The notes beneath the pieces are model-generated. The model searched no databases. It was not told the origin of the DNA and saw only the letters and a program-made list of their open reading frames with translations. A stretch of 64,000 nt of DNA from JAAYLC01 sp964636665 (GTDB lineage Bacteria; Bacteroidota; Bacteroidia; Flavobacteriales; Flavobacteriaceae): positions 20,445 to 84,444 of the forward strand of contig CAZWVT010000002.1 in NCBI GenBank assembly GCA_964636665.1. The letters are read 5' to 3'. Positions 1 through 9,438 of this stretch are shown here, in pieces (position 1 is the stretch's first letter; each line of letters opens with the position of its first letter). A program made the translations under genes and the position numbers.

Positions 1-2
1 CT

Positions 3-1652
3 CAAAATCAACAAAAAATTGATATTCAGTCGGGTTATTTGGAGATTCGACCGGAATTTCCGGATGCTGCAATCTATACCAAAGACCAAACCGGACAAGT
101 TTATATTGTTCACGACGGAATTGAAATGTGGTGTGATCAAGCTTTTGTGTACCTCAAGCACAATTTTGTCAAAGCTTATGGCGATGTGCGTATTCATCAG
201 GGAGATACTATCACATTGCAAAGTAAATATGCAGAATACAATGGGGATACCCAATTTGCATTTGCCAGTGGAAATGTAGTTTTACAAGAACCTGACACGC
301 AACTGGAAACTGATACAATTTTTTTCGACAGAACCAAGCAGCAAGCTTATTACCGAAGTGGTGGAACTGTTCGAGATACATCGAGTGTACTTACCAGCAA
401 ATACGGAAGGTATTTTACCGAAAGTAAAAAATATCAATTTTTAAGCGATGTTAAAATTGTCAATCCCAAATACATTCTAAACAGTGAAAGATTGGATTTT
501 TTCACAGAATCGGGAAATGCATTTCTGTACGGATCCTCAACAATTGAAGGCGAAAATAGTACGATTTATTGCGAACGAGGATATTATGACACCCGAAACG
601 ATAGCGGATATTTTGTGAAAAACTCAAGGGTGGATTATGAAAATCGGATTTTGTATGGTGACAGCATTTATTTTGACAGAAACAGGAATTTTGCTTCCGC
701 CACGAATAACATCAGAGTTATAGATACCATAAACAACAGCATTGTCAGCGGTCATTATGCAGAAGTTTATCGGGATAAAGATTCGGTATTTATTACAAAA
801 CGTGCGTTGGCAGTTACTGTAAATCAAGGTGATTCTATATATGTTCATGCTGATACACTACAAATAACCGGAAAACCTGAAAACAGAATTATCAAAGGTT
901 TTTATCGCGCTCGGATATTCAAACCGGGAAATGAGCAAGAAGAACCCATGAGCGGAAAAAGTGATTCAATCTATACCAATGAAAATACCGGAATAACAAA
1001 AATGCTGCGAAATCCTGTGTTATGGAACGGTGAAAACCAGATAACAGGAGATACCATTCATCTAATTTCAAACACACAAACTGAGCAATTAGATTCACTA
1101 AAGGTTTTTAACAATGTTTTTATAATTCAAAAAGACAGCCTCGGATACAATCAAGTCAAAGGTGAAAATATGGTTGGATTATTTGTTGAAAATGAATTAA
1201 ATACCATTCACATCAATAAAAACACACAAGTAATTTATTTTTCAAGAAATGACAACGATGAACTCATCGGAATCAATCACACCTTGGCAAGTTCTATCGA
1301 TATTTATCTGGAAGAACAACAGATTACGGGCATTCGATTTAATAAAAATGTTCAGGGAAAGTTATATCCCCTTTCTAAATTTCCGGAAAATGCACGCATA
1401 TTAATTGGCTTTAATTGGCGGGGCGATGAAAGACTATTTACAAAAGAAGATTTGTTTAAAGGAAAACCGGAGCCGGAACTTCCGATTATAAGAGGAATCG
1501 AACTCCCACCGACGGAGATTGATTTTTTTGAATATGACTCAAATGCTATAATTCCCAAAGAATCAAATTTATCACAAGATGAACTTCGACATCGAAAAGA
1601 CGAACCCACTCAGAAAAAAGATGAATTTGAAGAATTAGAGAAAACATTTTAG
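3..1652 (+). CDS. OstA/LptA-like LPS-transport protein, 5' end cut off
   Basis: The frame is open to the left edge, so the start lies outside the window; the TTG at 39 is only an internal codon. The visible ~549 residues are built of repeated short beta-strand segments with recurring G-D-T/S-I and Y-x-D/E patterns, as in the OstA/LptA beta-jellyroll family that bridges the periplasm and carries lipopolysaccharide to the outer membrane. Bacteroidota versions are much longer than proteobacterial LptA, which fits. The last ~35 residues form a charged, D/E/K-rich tail. The stop is 27 bp before the aminotransferase gene, so the two may be co-transcribed. The family call rests on repeat pattern and genomic context, not on an alignment. 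Confidence 0.72.
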   Translation, partial: QNQQKIDIQSGYLEIRPEFPDAAIYTKDQTGQVYIVHDGIEMWCDQAFVYLKHNFVKAYGDVRIHQGDTITLQSKYAEYNGDTQFAFASGNVVLQEPDTQLETDTIFFDRTKQQAYYRSGGTVRDTSSVLTSKYGRYFTESKKYQFLSDVKIVNPKYILNSERLDFFTESGNAFLYGSSTIEGENSTIYCERGYYDTRNDSGYFVKNSRVDYENRILYGDSIYFDRNRNFASATNNIRVIDTINNSIVSGHYAEVYRDKDSVFITKRALAVTVNQGDSIYVHADTLQITGKPENRIIKGFYRARIFKPGNEQEEPMSGKSDSIYTNENTGITKMLRNPVLWNGENQITGDTIHLISNTQTEQLDSLKVFNNVFIIQKDSLGYNQVKGENMVGLFVENELNTIHINKNTQVIYFSRNDNDELIGINHTLASSIDIYLEEQQITGIRFNKNVQGKLYPLSKFPENARILIGFNWRGDERLFTKEDLFKGKPEPELPIIRGIELPPTEIDFFEYDSNAIIPKESNLSQDELRHRKDEPTQKKDEFEELEKTF

Positions 1653-1679
1653 AACTTGATTTTATAATGGCTGTAAATT

Positions 1680-2855
1680 ATGAGAGCAGATTTTTTAAAA
1701 TATCAAACACAGACTACACCCCACCCGTTGGCGGTAGAAATATCCCATGCGTCCGGAAGTTACATCTATGATTACCAAGGAAATAAACATTTGGATTTTG
1801 TTGCCGGCGTTTCTGCATCAACCTTAGGTCATCGCCATCCGCGAGTTATTAATGCCATAAAAAACCAATTAGACAAATATCTCCACGTAATGGTTTACGG
1901 TGAATATATTCAGCAACCGGCGGTGCAATTCACCAAATTATTAGCTAAAAATCTGCCGGATCCGCTTAACACCACCTATTTAGTCAACAGCGGGACTGAG
2001 GCGATTGAAGGCGCTTTAAAATTGGCACGTCGCATTACCGGAAGAACTGAAATTTTATATGCGCATCAGGCCTACCACGGAAATACAATGGGTTCGATGA
2101 GTGTTATGGGGTTTGAAGAACGTAAAAAACCTTTCCAACCTCTTGTTCCTGATTGTCATCCTATTCATTTTAATAACATTGACGACATTGATAAAATCAC
2201 CAATAAAACCGCTGCAATTATTTTAGAAACCATCCAAGGTGGCGCAGGATTTATCGAACCAAAAAATAATTATTTAAATAAAATCAGAGAACGTTGTGAT
2301 AAAACCGAAACCCTTTTGATTTTGGATGAAATTCAACCCGGTTTTGGACGCACGGGAAAATTGTTTGGTTTTCAGAATTACGATGTTGTTCCGGATATAC
2401 TCGTGATGGGTAAAGGAATGGCTTCAGGAATGCCGGTGGGTGCTTTTACTGCTTCTGAAGAATACATGGATTTACTCAAAGACAATCCAAAGATGGGACA
2501 CATCACAACTTTTGGAGGGAATGCCGTAATTGCCGCTGCTGCATTGGCTACGTTGCAAGAGTTAACAGAAACCGATTTGATGTCAGAAGTTTTGGAAAAA
2601 GAAAAACTGTTCCGAAAATATTTGAAGCATCCGAAAATTGTGGAAATTCGCGGTCGTGGATTGATGCTTGCTCCTATTTTAGAAAGCGGAGAACTCGCCA
2701 ACAAAGTGATTTTAGAGTGTAAAAATAGAGGGGTAATTCTTTTTTGGTTGCTTTTTGAAACAAGAGCCTTACGAATAACACCACCCTTAACAATTAGCAA
2801 TGAAGAAATTAAAGAAGGATGCGAAATAATTCTAAATGTTTTGGACACAGTTTGA
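1680..2855 (+). CDS. class III PLP-dependent aminotransferase (acetylornithine/aspartate aminotransferase family)
   Basis: 391 residues, full length for a class III (fold type I) aminotransferase. Visible landmarks are the N-terminal D-Y-Q-G-N-K-H-L-D-F segment, V-N-S-G-T-E-A-I-E (cofactor phosphate loop), the DEIQPGFGRTG block that binds the pyridine ring, and M-G-K-G-M-A-S-G-M-P with Lys245 as the Schiff-base lysine. The family transfers amino groups between omega-amino compounds or acetylornithine and 2-oxoglutarate or pyruvate; the actual substrate cannot be told from sequence. No other arginine-biosynthesis gene lies nearby, so argD is not assigned. It is a cytosolic enzyme, 27 bp downstream of the OstA-like gene. 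Confidence 0.85.
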   Translation: MRADFLKYQTQTTPHPLAVEISHASGSYIYDYQGNKHLDFVAGVSASTLGHRHPRVINAIKNQLDKYLHVMVYGEYIQQPAVQFTKLLAKNLPDPLNTTYLVNSGTEAIEGALKLARRITGRTEILYAHQAYHGNTMGSMSVMGFEERKKPFQPLVPDCHPIHFNNIDDIDKITNKTAAIILETIQGGAGFIEPKNNYLNKIRERCDKTETLLILDEIQPGFGRTGKLFGFQNYDVVPDILVMGKGMASGMPVGAFTASEEYMDLLKDNPKMGHITTFGGNAVIAAAALATLQELTETDLMSEVLEKEKLFRKYLKHPKIVEIRGRGLMLAPILESGELANKVILECKNRGVILFWLLFETRALRITPPLTISNEEIKEGCEIILNVLDTV

Positions 2856-2997
2856 ATTCTACAATAAAATCCTATCTCAACGAGAGGCAATCAATAAATT
2901 TCACAACATTATTGGCGAATCAATAGTTAATATGGTTGTTTTTTTAATACTATTATTATATTCACAGCATTGTTGATAAGTCGGTTAACAACAAAAT

Positions 2998-3012
2998 TGG
3001 CACATCCTTTGA
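2998..3012 (+). promoter_or_regulatory. candidate sigma-54-type -24/-12 promoter before the TPR gene
   Basis: TGGCAC, five bases, then TTGA: the GG-N10-GA arrangement is one base from the canonical GG-N10-GC of RpoN promoters. It lies about 50 bp before the TPR start and there is no TAnnTTTG box near. The same pattern recurs after uvrA at 57761. Assignment is by motif only. Confidence 0.35.
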
Positions 3013-3060
3013 CTGTTTATTAATATTGCTTTTCTTTAATAACGAAGGAGCATTAAATTT

Positions 3061-4467
3061 ATGCCTATGTATTTTGAATCTGAGGGACAAGAGAATTTTT
3101 CAATAGATAAATTTGAATCAATGTTAAAATCAAACCAGATTCTGTTTTTTGATTCCGATGAGTTTGAAGACATTGTAAATTATTATTTAGAAAACGGAAA
3201 AATTCATTTAGCACGTAAAGCAATCAAATTGGGATTGGAACAACATCCCGATTGTTCTAGTTTAAAGATTTATAAAGTTGAAATTCTAATAATTGAAGAC
3301 AAACTCGAAGAAGCTGATCAACTATTAGAAGAAGTTTTCTATTTAGAACAAGGAAATGAAGAGTTTTATATCCAAAAAGCAACCATTTTTTCTCGAACCG
3401 ATAATCATTTAGGAGCTATAAATCTTTTGAAAAGAGCCCTCGAAATAACAAATAATCCGGAATATATTTATACCCTGTTAGGTATGGAATATATATTTAG
3501 AGATGATTATGAAAATGCTTTAATATATCTTTCCAAATGCGTAGGTGACGATTATGACGATTACCCAATACTTTATAACATTGTTTTTTGCTATGAATAT
3601 TTAGGGAGAGTGGATGAAGCAATAGTTTTTTTGAATGATTATTTAGAAAAAAACCCATATTCTGCTAACGGCTGGCAACAAATCGGAAGGCTTTATTATA
3701 AACAAAAAGACTATAAAAAAGCATTAGAAGCATACGATTATGCCATCTTCAGCAAAGATACCTTTTTCCGAGCTTATATTGAAAAAGGCAAAACTTTGGA
3801 AAAGCTCGGCAAATGGGATAAAGCCATAGAAATTTACACCCTGACTCTCAGTTTAGAACATCCTACCTCCTATGCCCTTCTTCGTATGGGAAAATGTTAT
3901 GCAAAATTAGGGAAACCCGAAATTGCTTTGGATTTTTATTTAAAATGCATTACAGAAGATCCATTATTGGATAAAGGATGGACAACAATTGCTGATTTTT
4001 ATTACAAATCTAAAGACTATAACAAGGCATTAGAATATATCAATAAAGCATTGGCGATTGATGCTGAAAATGTCCTTTTCTGGAAACGCTATGCTAAAAT
4101 AAACAAAAAACTGAAAAAATATCAAGAAGCTGAAATCGGATATAGCAAAGCATTGGAATTCGGAAATTACGAATTGGATTCTTGGATATCACGAGGCGAT
4201 ATTTTGATTACACTCGGCGAGTATCAATCCGCTATTGATAATTTTCAAGAAGCTTTGGAATTTTATCCTGAACATCCTGAAATTGAATATCGACTTTCCG
4301 GACTTTATTTCTCACTGCAAAAAAATTCAAAAGCAGAGATTCATCTTCGAAACGCACTTAATAACGAGCCGGAATTCATTATGATTATCGAAGAGCTTTT
4401 CCCCTTGGTTTATCAGATGAAGAAATTCAAACAGATTGTGGCGCAACATACAAATACTTCTCTTTAA
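3061..4467 (+). CDS. tetratricopeptide-repeat protein
   Basis: 468 residues made almost wholly of TPR-type helix pairs (recurrent A-x-x-x-Y/L-x-K-A-L/I-E and W-x-x-I/R-x-x-x-Y patterns from about residue 50 to 440). There is no signal peptide or membrane segment, so it is probably a cytosolic scaffold for protein-protein contacts. The start could be the ATG at 3061 or at 3067 (M-P-M-Y). A purine-rich AAGGAG lies about 10 bp upstream, unusual in a phylum that rarely uses Shine-Dalgarno sites. A sigma-54-like motif precedes it. The specific partner is unknown. Confidence 0.85.
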   Translation: MPMYFESEGQENFSIDKFESMLKSNQILFFDSDEFEDIVNYYLENGKIHLARKAIKLGLEQHPDCSSLKIYKVEILIIEDKLEEADQLLEEVFYLEQGNEEFYIQKATIFSRTDNHLGAINLLKRALEITNNPEYIYTLLGMEYIFRDDYENALIYLSKCVGDDYDDYPILYNIVFCYEYLGRVDEAIVFLNDYLEKNPYSANGWQQIGRLYYKQKDYKKALEAYDYAIFSKDTFFRAYIEKGKTLEKLGKWDKAIEIYTLTLSLEHPTSYALLRMGKCYAKLGKPEIALDFYLKCITEDPLLDKGWTTIADFYYKSKDYNKALEYINKALAIDAENVLFWKRYAKINKKLKKYQEAEIGYSKALEFGNYELDSWISRGDILITLGEYQSAIDNFQEALEFYPEHPEIEYRLSGLYFSLQKNSKAEIHLRNALNNEPEFIMIIEELFPLVYQMKKFKQIVAQHTNTSL

Positions 4468-4503
4468 AATTATGTAAATTTGACGCTTATTTTATAAAAA
4501 ATC

Positions 4504-5475
4504 ATGAAGCGTAATTTTAAAGATTATTTGCTTGTTTACGGCAAAGGTTTATTCATGGGAGCTGCCGATATCGTTCCCGGAGTTTCAGGAGGAACCATTG
4601 CATTCATCAGCGGAATTTATGAAGAACTTGTCGAAACCATTCACAAGTTGGATTTTAAATTTTTTAAAGTCTGGAAAAGCGAAGGATTTCTAAGTGCGTG
4701 GAAAACATATAATCTTTCTTTCCTGCTCACCCTGGTGTTGGGAATATTTACCAGCATCGTTGCTTTCGCAAATTTGATTCTATGGCTGATGGATACTTAT
4801 CCGATTCCGGTATGGGCTTTTTTCTTTGGGCTTATTCTGGCGAGTATCGTTTATGTTGCCAAACAAATTAACCGGTGGACTGTCAAAGATATGGCAGGAC
4901 TTGTCATTGCCAGTATTCTTTCCTATTTGATAACCATTATTGAACCGATGGGAACTATAGAAAGCAATTTCTTTTTATTTTTTGCAGGATTTATTGCAAT
5001 TATCGCCATGATTCTTCCCGGAATTTCAGGAGCATTTATTCTTATTTTAATAGGCGCTTATGCCGGAGTAATGGGAATTATTACGCAACTAAGTGATGGT
5101 TTGGTTTTGATGGATTTTGAAATGTTAGGTAACGCCCTCATCAAAGTCCTGATTTTTGGAATCGGCGCCATTGTCGGTCTAAAATCCTTTTCCGGAATAT
5201 TAAACTGGATGTTTAAAAATTATAAAAACCTGACATTAGCTGTTTTAACCGGGTTTATGATAGGTGCATTAAATAAAATATGGCCGTGGAAAGAAGTATT
5301 GCAATACCGCATTAATTCTTCCGGTGAAAATGTGCCCTTTATTGAAAAAAGTATTTTACCCTCACAATATGCCGGAGATTCACAATTATTTATAGCTGTA
5401 ATATTTGTATTTATAGGATTTCTGATTATTTTTCTAATTGAGTTTTTGGCTAATCTCAAAACCAATAAACGATAA
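4504..5475 (+). CDS. DUF368 membrane protein, PopT-type undecaprenyl-phosphate translocase (copy 1)
   Basis: 323 residues with about eight hydrophobic helices. The family signature G-A-A-D-I-V-P-G-V-S-G-G-T is at residues ~19-31, and a second, related I-L-P-G-I-S-G-A-F motif sits in the C-terminal half, showing internal duplication. DUF368 proteins (PopT) have been shown in other bacteria to return undecaprenyl phosphate across the inner membrane for reuse in peptidoglycan and LPS assembly. A TAAATTTG box at 4475..4482 could be its -7 element. The next gene, 12 bp on, encodes a second DUF368 protein. Function is by family membership. Confidence 0.87.
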   Translation: MKRNFKDYLLVYGKGLFMGAADIVPGVSGGTIAFISGIYEELVETIHKLDFKFFKVWKSEGFLSAWKTYNLSFLLTLVLGIFTSIVAFANLILWLMDTYPIPVWAFFFGLILASIVYVAKQINRWTVKDMAGLVIASILSYLITIIEPMGTIESNFFLFFAGFIAIIAMILPGISGAFILILIGAYAGVMGIITQLSDGLVLMDFEMLGNALIKVLIFGIGAIVGLKSFSGILNWMFKNYKNLTLAVLTGFMIGALNKIWPWKEVLQYRINSSGENVPFIEKSILPSQYAGDSQLFIAVIFVFIGFLIIFLIEFLANLKTNKR

Positions 5476-5487
5476 TCACAATTTTTT

Positions 5488-6504
5488 ATGCCCAATAAAC
5501 GAACACTCTCAGACAATATCTGGTTATTTCTAAAAGGTCTTGGAATGGGTGCTGCCAATAAAGTTCCGGGAGTGTCGGGTGGAGTGGTTGCGTTTGTCGG
5601 TGGATTTTATGAAGAATTTATTTATTCGCTTCAAAAAGTAAATAAAAATGCTTTTAAACTATTAATTTCCGGTCGCTTTAAAAGTTTTTACCACTACATT
5701 AACGGGAATTTTTTGACTTTTCTCCTTGCGGGAATGGTGGTCAGCTTTTTTTCCGTTTCAAAAATTCTGGATTACCTAATTGCACATTATGAACTTTATG
5801 TATGGAGCGCATTCTTTGGAATGATTATAGGCTCTATCTACTATCTGCTTAAAGACTTTGGAAGCTGGAAAAAGAAATACGTTCTCTATGTTTTATTAGG
5901 TACCTCCGTCGGATTAGGAATAAGTTTTTTGGAACCTGCTACAGAAAACGGTAATCTTTTGTTTGTGTTTTTCTGTGGCATTATCAGCATTTCCGGAATG
6001 ACACTGCCCGGTCTTTCAGGTTCGTTTATTCTTATGCTAATCGGAAATTACGTTTTGCTTCTTGTTGATTCCGTCAATGCTTTGTACGATACTTTTGCCG
6101 AAATATTTCAAGGAGATTTTTCTTGGACAGCAAATGTCGAACGCATCCGCCTTTTAAAAATTTTAGCAGTTTTTACACTGGGTTCGCTTTTTGGGTTGGT
6201 GACTTTTTCTCATTTATTGGCTTATGTACTCAAACACTTAAGAAAAATAACTTTTGCCATTATCATTGGATTTATTGCCGGGTCCTTAGGAGTAGTCTGG
6301 CCTTGGAAAAGACCGATTTACGGCATCGCATCCCACGATGAAAGCCCAAAAGGTGCAGCCGATGACATCATCGTTGGTTATCAGCGTTATCTTCCTTCGG
6401 AATTCAATATAGAAACCTTTTGGGCACTTGTTTTTATTGTGATTGGAGTACTGATAGTTTTAGGGCTTGATTGGTATCATTTATATAAAAAGAATAATGG
6501 CTGA
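5488..6504 (+). CDS. DUF368 membrane protein, PopT-type undecaprenyl-phosphate translocase (copy 2)
   Basis: 338 residues with the same layout as its upstream neighbour: G-A-A-N-K-V-P-G-V-S-G-G-V near residue 20 and T-L-P-G-L-S-G-S-F in the second half. The two copies differ strongly outside the motifs, so this is an old paralogous pair rather than a recent duplication; copy 2 has Asn where copy 1 has Asp in the first motif. The short cytoplasmic C-terminus ends inside the start of aroE (8-bp overlap), so the three genes are probably translated from one message. A dimeric or specialised role of the two copies is inference only. Confidence 0.87.
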   Translation: MPNKRTLSDNIWLFLKGLGMGAANKVPGVSGGVVAFVGGFYEEFIYSLQKVNKNAFKLLISGRFKSFYHYINGNFLTFLLAGMVVSFFSVSKILDYLIAHYELYVWSAFFGMIIGSIYYLLKDFGSWKKKYVLYVLLGTSVGLGISFLEPATENGNLLFVFFCGIISISGMTLPGLSGSFILMLIGNYVLLLVDSVNALYDTFAEIFQGDFSWTANVERIRLLKILAVFTLGSLFGLVTFSHLLAYVLKHLRKITFAIIIGFIAGSLGVVWPWKRPIYGIASHDESPKGAADDIIVGYQRYLPSEFNIETFWALVFIVIGVLIVLGLDWYHLYKKNNG

Positions 6505-7225
6505 ATTCGGACTCATCGGAAAAAATATCGCATATTCTTTCTCTAAAAACTATTTTCAGAACAAATTCAAAAACGAGCAACTTGCTCATAGTTATAAAAA
6601 TTACGATTTACCGGATTTATCTGCTTTTCCCGAGATTATCAAAAATCCAGAATTAAAAGGATTAAACGTTACCATTCCTTATAAAGAAGCCATTTTACCC
6701 TATTTAGATGATGTTGATGAAATTGCCCAAAAAATAGGTGCGGTAAACACCATTAGGATTCTCTCAAATGGTAAAACAAAAGGCTATAACACAGATTGTT
6801 ATGGTTTCTCGGAAGCTTTAAAACCTTATTTGCCGTTGTTCAATAAAAATGCATTGATTTTAGGAACCGGAGGCGCATCGAAAGCCATTGTCTTTGCACT
6901 GCAACAATTGGATTTTAATACTTCTTATGTAAGTCGACAAAAATCAAAAGATGTTTTTCATTATGAAATGCTGACTGAAGAGATTATCCGCTCACATGCA
7001 CTTATTGTAAATTGCACTCCGGTGGGAACCTACCCAAATATTTCCGAGACTCCTAATCTACCCTACCATTTTCTCGAACCAAATCACTTGCTTTTCGACT
7101 TAATTTACAATCCGGAAAAAACGGCATTCTTAAAAAAAGGAATTGAAAATAACGCCTTAATATCCAACGGTCTGAAAATGCTTTATTTACAAGCAGACAA
7201 AGCGTGGGAAATCTGGAATGAGTAA
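6497..7225 (+). CDS. aroE: shikimate dehydrogenase
   Basis: 242 residues from the ATG at 6497, chosen over an upstream TTG because M-A-E-F-G-L-I-G starts the conserved fold. It reduces 3-dehydroshikimate to shikimate with NADPH in aromatic amino acid synthesis. Visible are the shikimate-binding S-F-S-K near the N-terminus, N-V-T-I-P-Y-K with the catalytic Lys, G-A-V-N-T-I, N-T-D-C-Y-G-F with the catalytic Asp, the NADP loop G-T-G-G-A-S-K, and N-C-T-P-V-G-T. It is slightly shorter than E. coli AroE (272), as usual in Bacteroidota. The start overlaps the DUF368 stop by 8 bp. Confidence 0.93.
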   Translation: MAEFGLIGKNIAYSFSKNYFQNKFKNEQLAHSYKNYDLPDLSAFPEIIKNPELKGLNVTIPYKEAILPYLDDVDEIAQKIGAVNTIRILSNGKTKGYNTDCYGFSEALKPYLPLFNKNALILGTGGASKAIVFALQQLDFNTSYVSRQKSKDVFHYEMLTEEIIRSHALIVNCTPVGTYPNISETPNLPYHFLEPNHLLFDLIYNPEKTAFLKKGIENNALISNGLKMLYLQADKAWEIWNE

Positions 7226-7311
7226 TTTTGAAAAAATACAATCCTGCTTTGTCAAGTCATCAGTTGTTAGTATCTTGACCTCCAAAGAAACGAACATAAA
7301 CATTTACAAAA

Positions 7312-9360
7312 ATGTCAGACAAAAATTTTCCGCCGGAAGAATCTAAAGAAAACAATTCTTCTACAGAACAAAATGAATCTACTGCCTCTTCAGAAGCTGT
7401 GCAATCCACGGAAACACAATCTGTATTAGATACTGTGAACGATGAAAATAAAAAAATCACTAATACAACTGATTCAGAATCAATAGATGAAAACAATCAA
7501 AATCCACCTGATAAAATAGAAGAATCAGATTCTGAAACTATTTCTGAAATATCATCGGAAGATAAAAATTCAGATTCGGATGACGAAGAAATCAGTAGTT
7601 CTGATGATGAGGATAGTGATGATGAAAAAGAAGAAAAAAGTCAAAAAGATTATTCAAATTTCTCCAAAAAGCAATTAATATCTGAATTGACTCGCTTGTT
7701 GAAAGAAGAAAAAATTCAGGATATAAAACAAGATGTTGAAGAAATTCGTTCGGAATTTAACAGCAAATTCAATGAAGAATTAGAACAAAAGAAAGAAGAA
7801 TTTCTTGCAGACGGCGGAAATATAATCGACTTCCACTACTCTACTCCGCTTCGAAAAGAATTCAATTCGCTTTATTTTGATTACAAAGAAAAGCGGAATA
7901 ATTACTATAAAAATCTGAAAAAAAATCTTCAAGAAAACCTCAATAAACGTTGGGATTTGATTGAAGAATTAAAAGGTTTATTGAATGCGGAAGAAAATAT
8001 CAATTCCACCTACAAACACTTTAAAGAAATTCAGGAGAAATGGCATACTGCAGGCCCGATTCCTCGCGATAAATACAATACCGTTTGGAATACTTACCAC
8101 CATCACGTAGAGAATTTCTATGATTTTCTACACTTGAATCGTGAATTCAGGGATTTGGATTTCAAACACAATTTGGAAGCGAAATTAAAGTTAATCACCC
8201 GTGCTGAAGAATTAGCACAAGAAGCGGATGTCAACAAAGCATTTCGCGAATTACAGATGCTCCATAAAACTTGGAAAGAAGATTTAGGTCCTGTTTCCAA
8301 AGAATATCGAGAAGAAGTTTGGGATAAATTCAGTGCTGCTACAAAAGTTATTCACGACCGTCGTCAAGAACTTTTGGAACAAATGGAAGAACAATATCAG
8401 GATAATTATGAAGCTAAAATGCAACTGATAAATTCCATTGCCGAAATTTCAGAATCGCAACCTACAAACCATAAAGGATGGCAAAATGCCATTCAAAAAG
8501 TTCAGGAGCTTCGAGACAATTTTTTTGAAATAGGTCGAGTGCCACGTTCAAAAAACAAAGAAATCTGGAAATCGTTTAAAGAAATAACACGTTCATTTAA
8601 TCAAAATAAGAACAAATTTTATAAAAACCAGAAAAAAGAGCAATTAGCAAATCTTGACAAAAAACGAGAATTAATTGCTATTGCCGAACAAAATAAGGAC
8701 AGTGAAGATTTTGAGGTGGTCACACCATTAATGAAAAAAATTCAGAGCGATTGGAAAAAAATCGGTCATGTTCCTAGAAAAGACAGTGATAAAATTTGGA
8801 AAGAATTCAAAAACGCTTGCAATCATTATTTTGACAGATTACACGCCAAAAGAAATAAAGGAAGCGAAGAAGAAATTGCCAATTTAGAAGCTAAAAAATC
8901 CCTTCTCGAATCCGCATCCAACACAGAAATAACAGGAAATAGAGAAACCGATTTACCCATCATCAAACAATACATTTCTGAATGGAAAAACATCGGTCGG
9001 GTTCCTTCTAACCAACGCAATATTGAGCAAAAATTCAATAAAGTTTTAGACGGACTTTTTGCCAAGTTGGATTTGGGCAAAAAGGAAAAAGAACTCATTA
9101 AATTTGACAATAAATTAAACGCACTTGTCAATCAAAATGACGAGCGTCAACTTCAAAATGAACATTTTTATTTGTCAAAACGAATTGATGAAATCCGTGA
9201 TGAAATCAGACAATTGGAAAACAATTTGGGCTTCTTCCACAATGTTGATAAAAACAATGCTTTGGTAAAAGAAGTTTATAAAAATATCGACAAACACAAA
9301 GATGAATTGGAAGTTCTAAAAGCAAAACTTTCTAAAATAAAAGAAATTCGAGAAGAATAA
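7312..9360 (+). CDS. DUF349-repeat protein with acidic N-terminus
   Basis: 682 residues. Residues 1 to ~110 are a low-complexity acidic, Ser/Glu/Asp-rich stretch without predicted fold. The rest carries five DUF349 helical repeats, each marked by W-x-x-x-G-x-(V/I)-(P/S)-(R/K/N), followed by a basic coiled-coil C-terminus. DUF349 proteins are cytosolic with no settled biochemical role in Bacteroidota. An intrinsic terminator directly follows and its 3' arm lies in the coding end of mazG. The start at 7312 is the first ATG after an 86-bp gap from aroE. Confidence 0.85.
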   Translation: MSDKNFPPEESKENNSSTEQNESTASSEAVQSTETQSVLDTVNDENKKITNTTDSESIDENNQNPPDKIEESDSETISEISSEDKNSDSDDEEISSSDDEDSDDEKEEKSQKDYSNFSKKQLISELTRLLKEEKIQDIKQDVEEIRSEFNSKFNEELEQKKEEFLADGGNIIDFHYSTPLRKEFNSLYFDYKEKRNNYYKNLKKNLQENLNKRWDLIEELKGLLNAEENINSTYKHFKEIQEKWHTAGPIPRDKYNTVWNTYHHHVENFYDFLHLNREFRDLDFKHNLEAKLKLITRAEELAQEADVNKAFRELQMLHKTWKEDLGPVSKEYREEVWDKFSAATKVIHDRRQELLEQMEEQYQDNYEAKMQLINSIAEISESQPTNHKGWQNAIQKVQELRDNFFEIGRVPRSKNKEIWKSFKEITRSFNQNKNKFYKNQKKEQLANLDKKRELIAIAEQNKDSEDFEVVTPLMKKIQSDWKKIGHVPRKDSDKIWKEFKNACNHYFDRLHAKRNKGSEEEIANLEAKKSLLESASNTEITGNRETDLPIIKQYISEWKNIGRVPSNQRNIEQKFNKVLDGLFAKLDLGKKEKELIKFDNKLNALVNQNDERQLQNEHFYLSKRIDEIRDEIRQLENNLGFFHNVDKNNALVKEVYKNIDKHKDELEVLKAKLSKIKEIREE

Positions 9361-9389
9361 AGAAGAATAAATCTTTTGTCGGACAAAAT

Positions 9390-9438
9390 AAAATCTTGCA
9401 TTGCTATCCTTAACTCAGTATCAATGCAAGATTTTTTT
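9390..9438 (+). terminator. intrinsic terminator after the DUF349 gene, overlapping the mazG 3' end
   Basis: A perfect 14-bp stem (arms 9390..9403 and 9422..9435) is followed by a T run on the plus strand. The right arm encodes the last residues and stop codon of the convergent mazG gene. Confidence 0.8.

Noticed and set aside
2378..2890. 170-aa frame antisense to the aminotransferase gene
   Set aside because: Shadow of the coding frame; no protein-like features.
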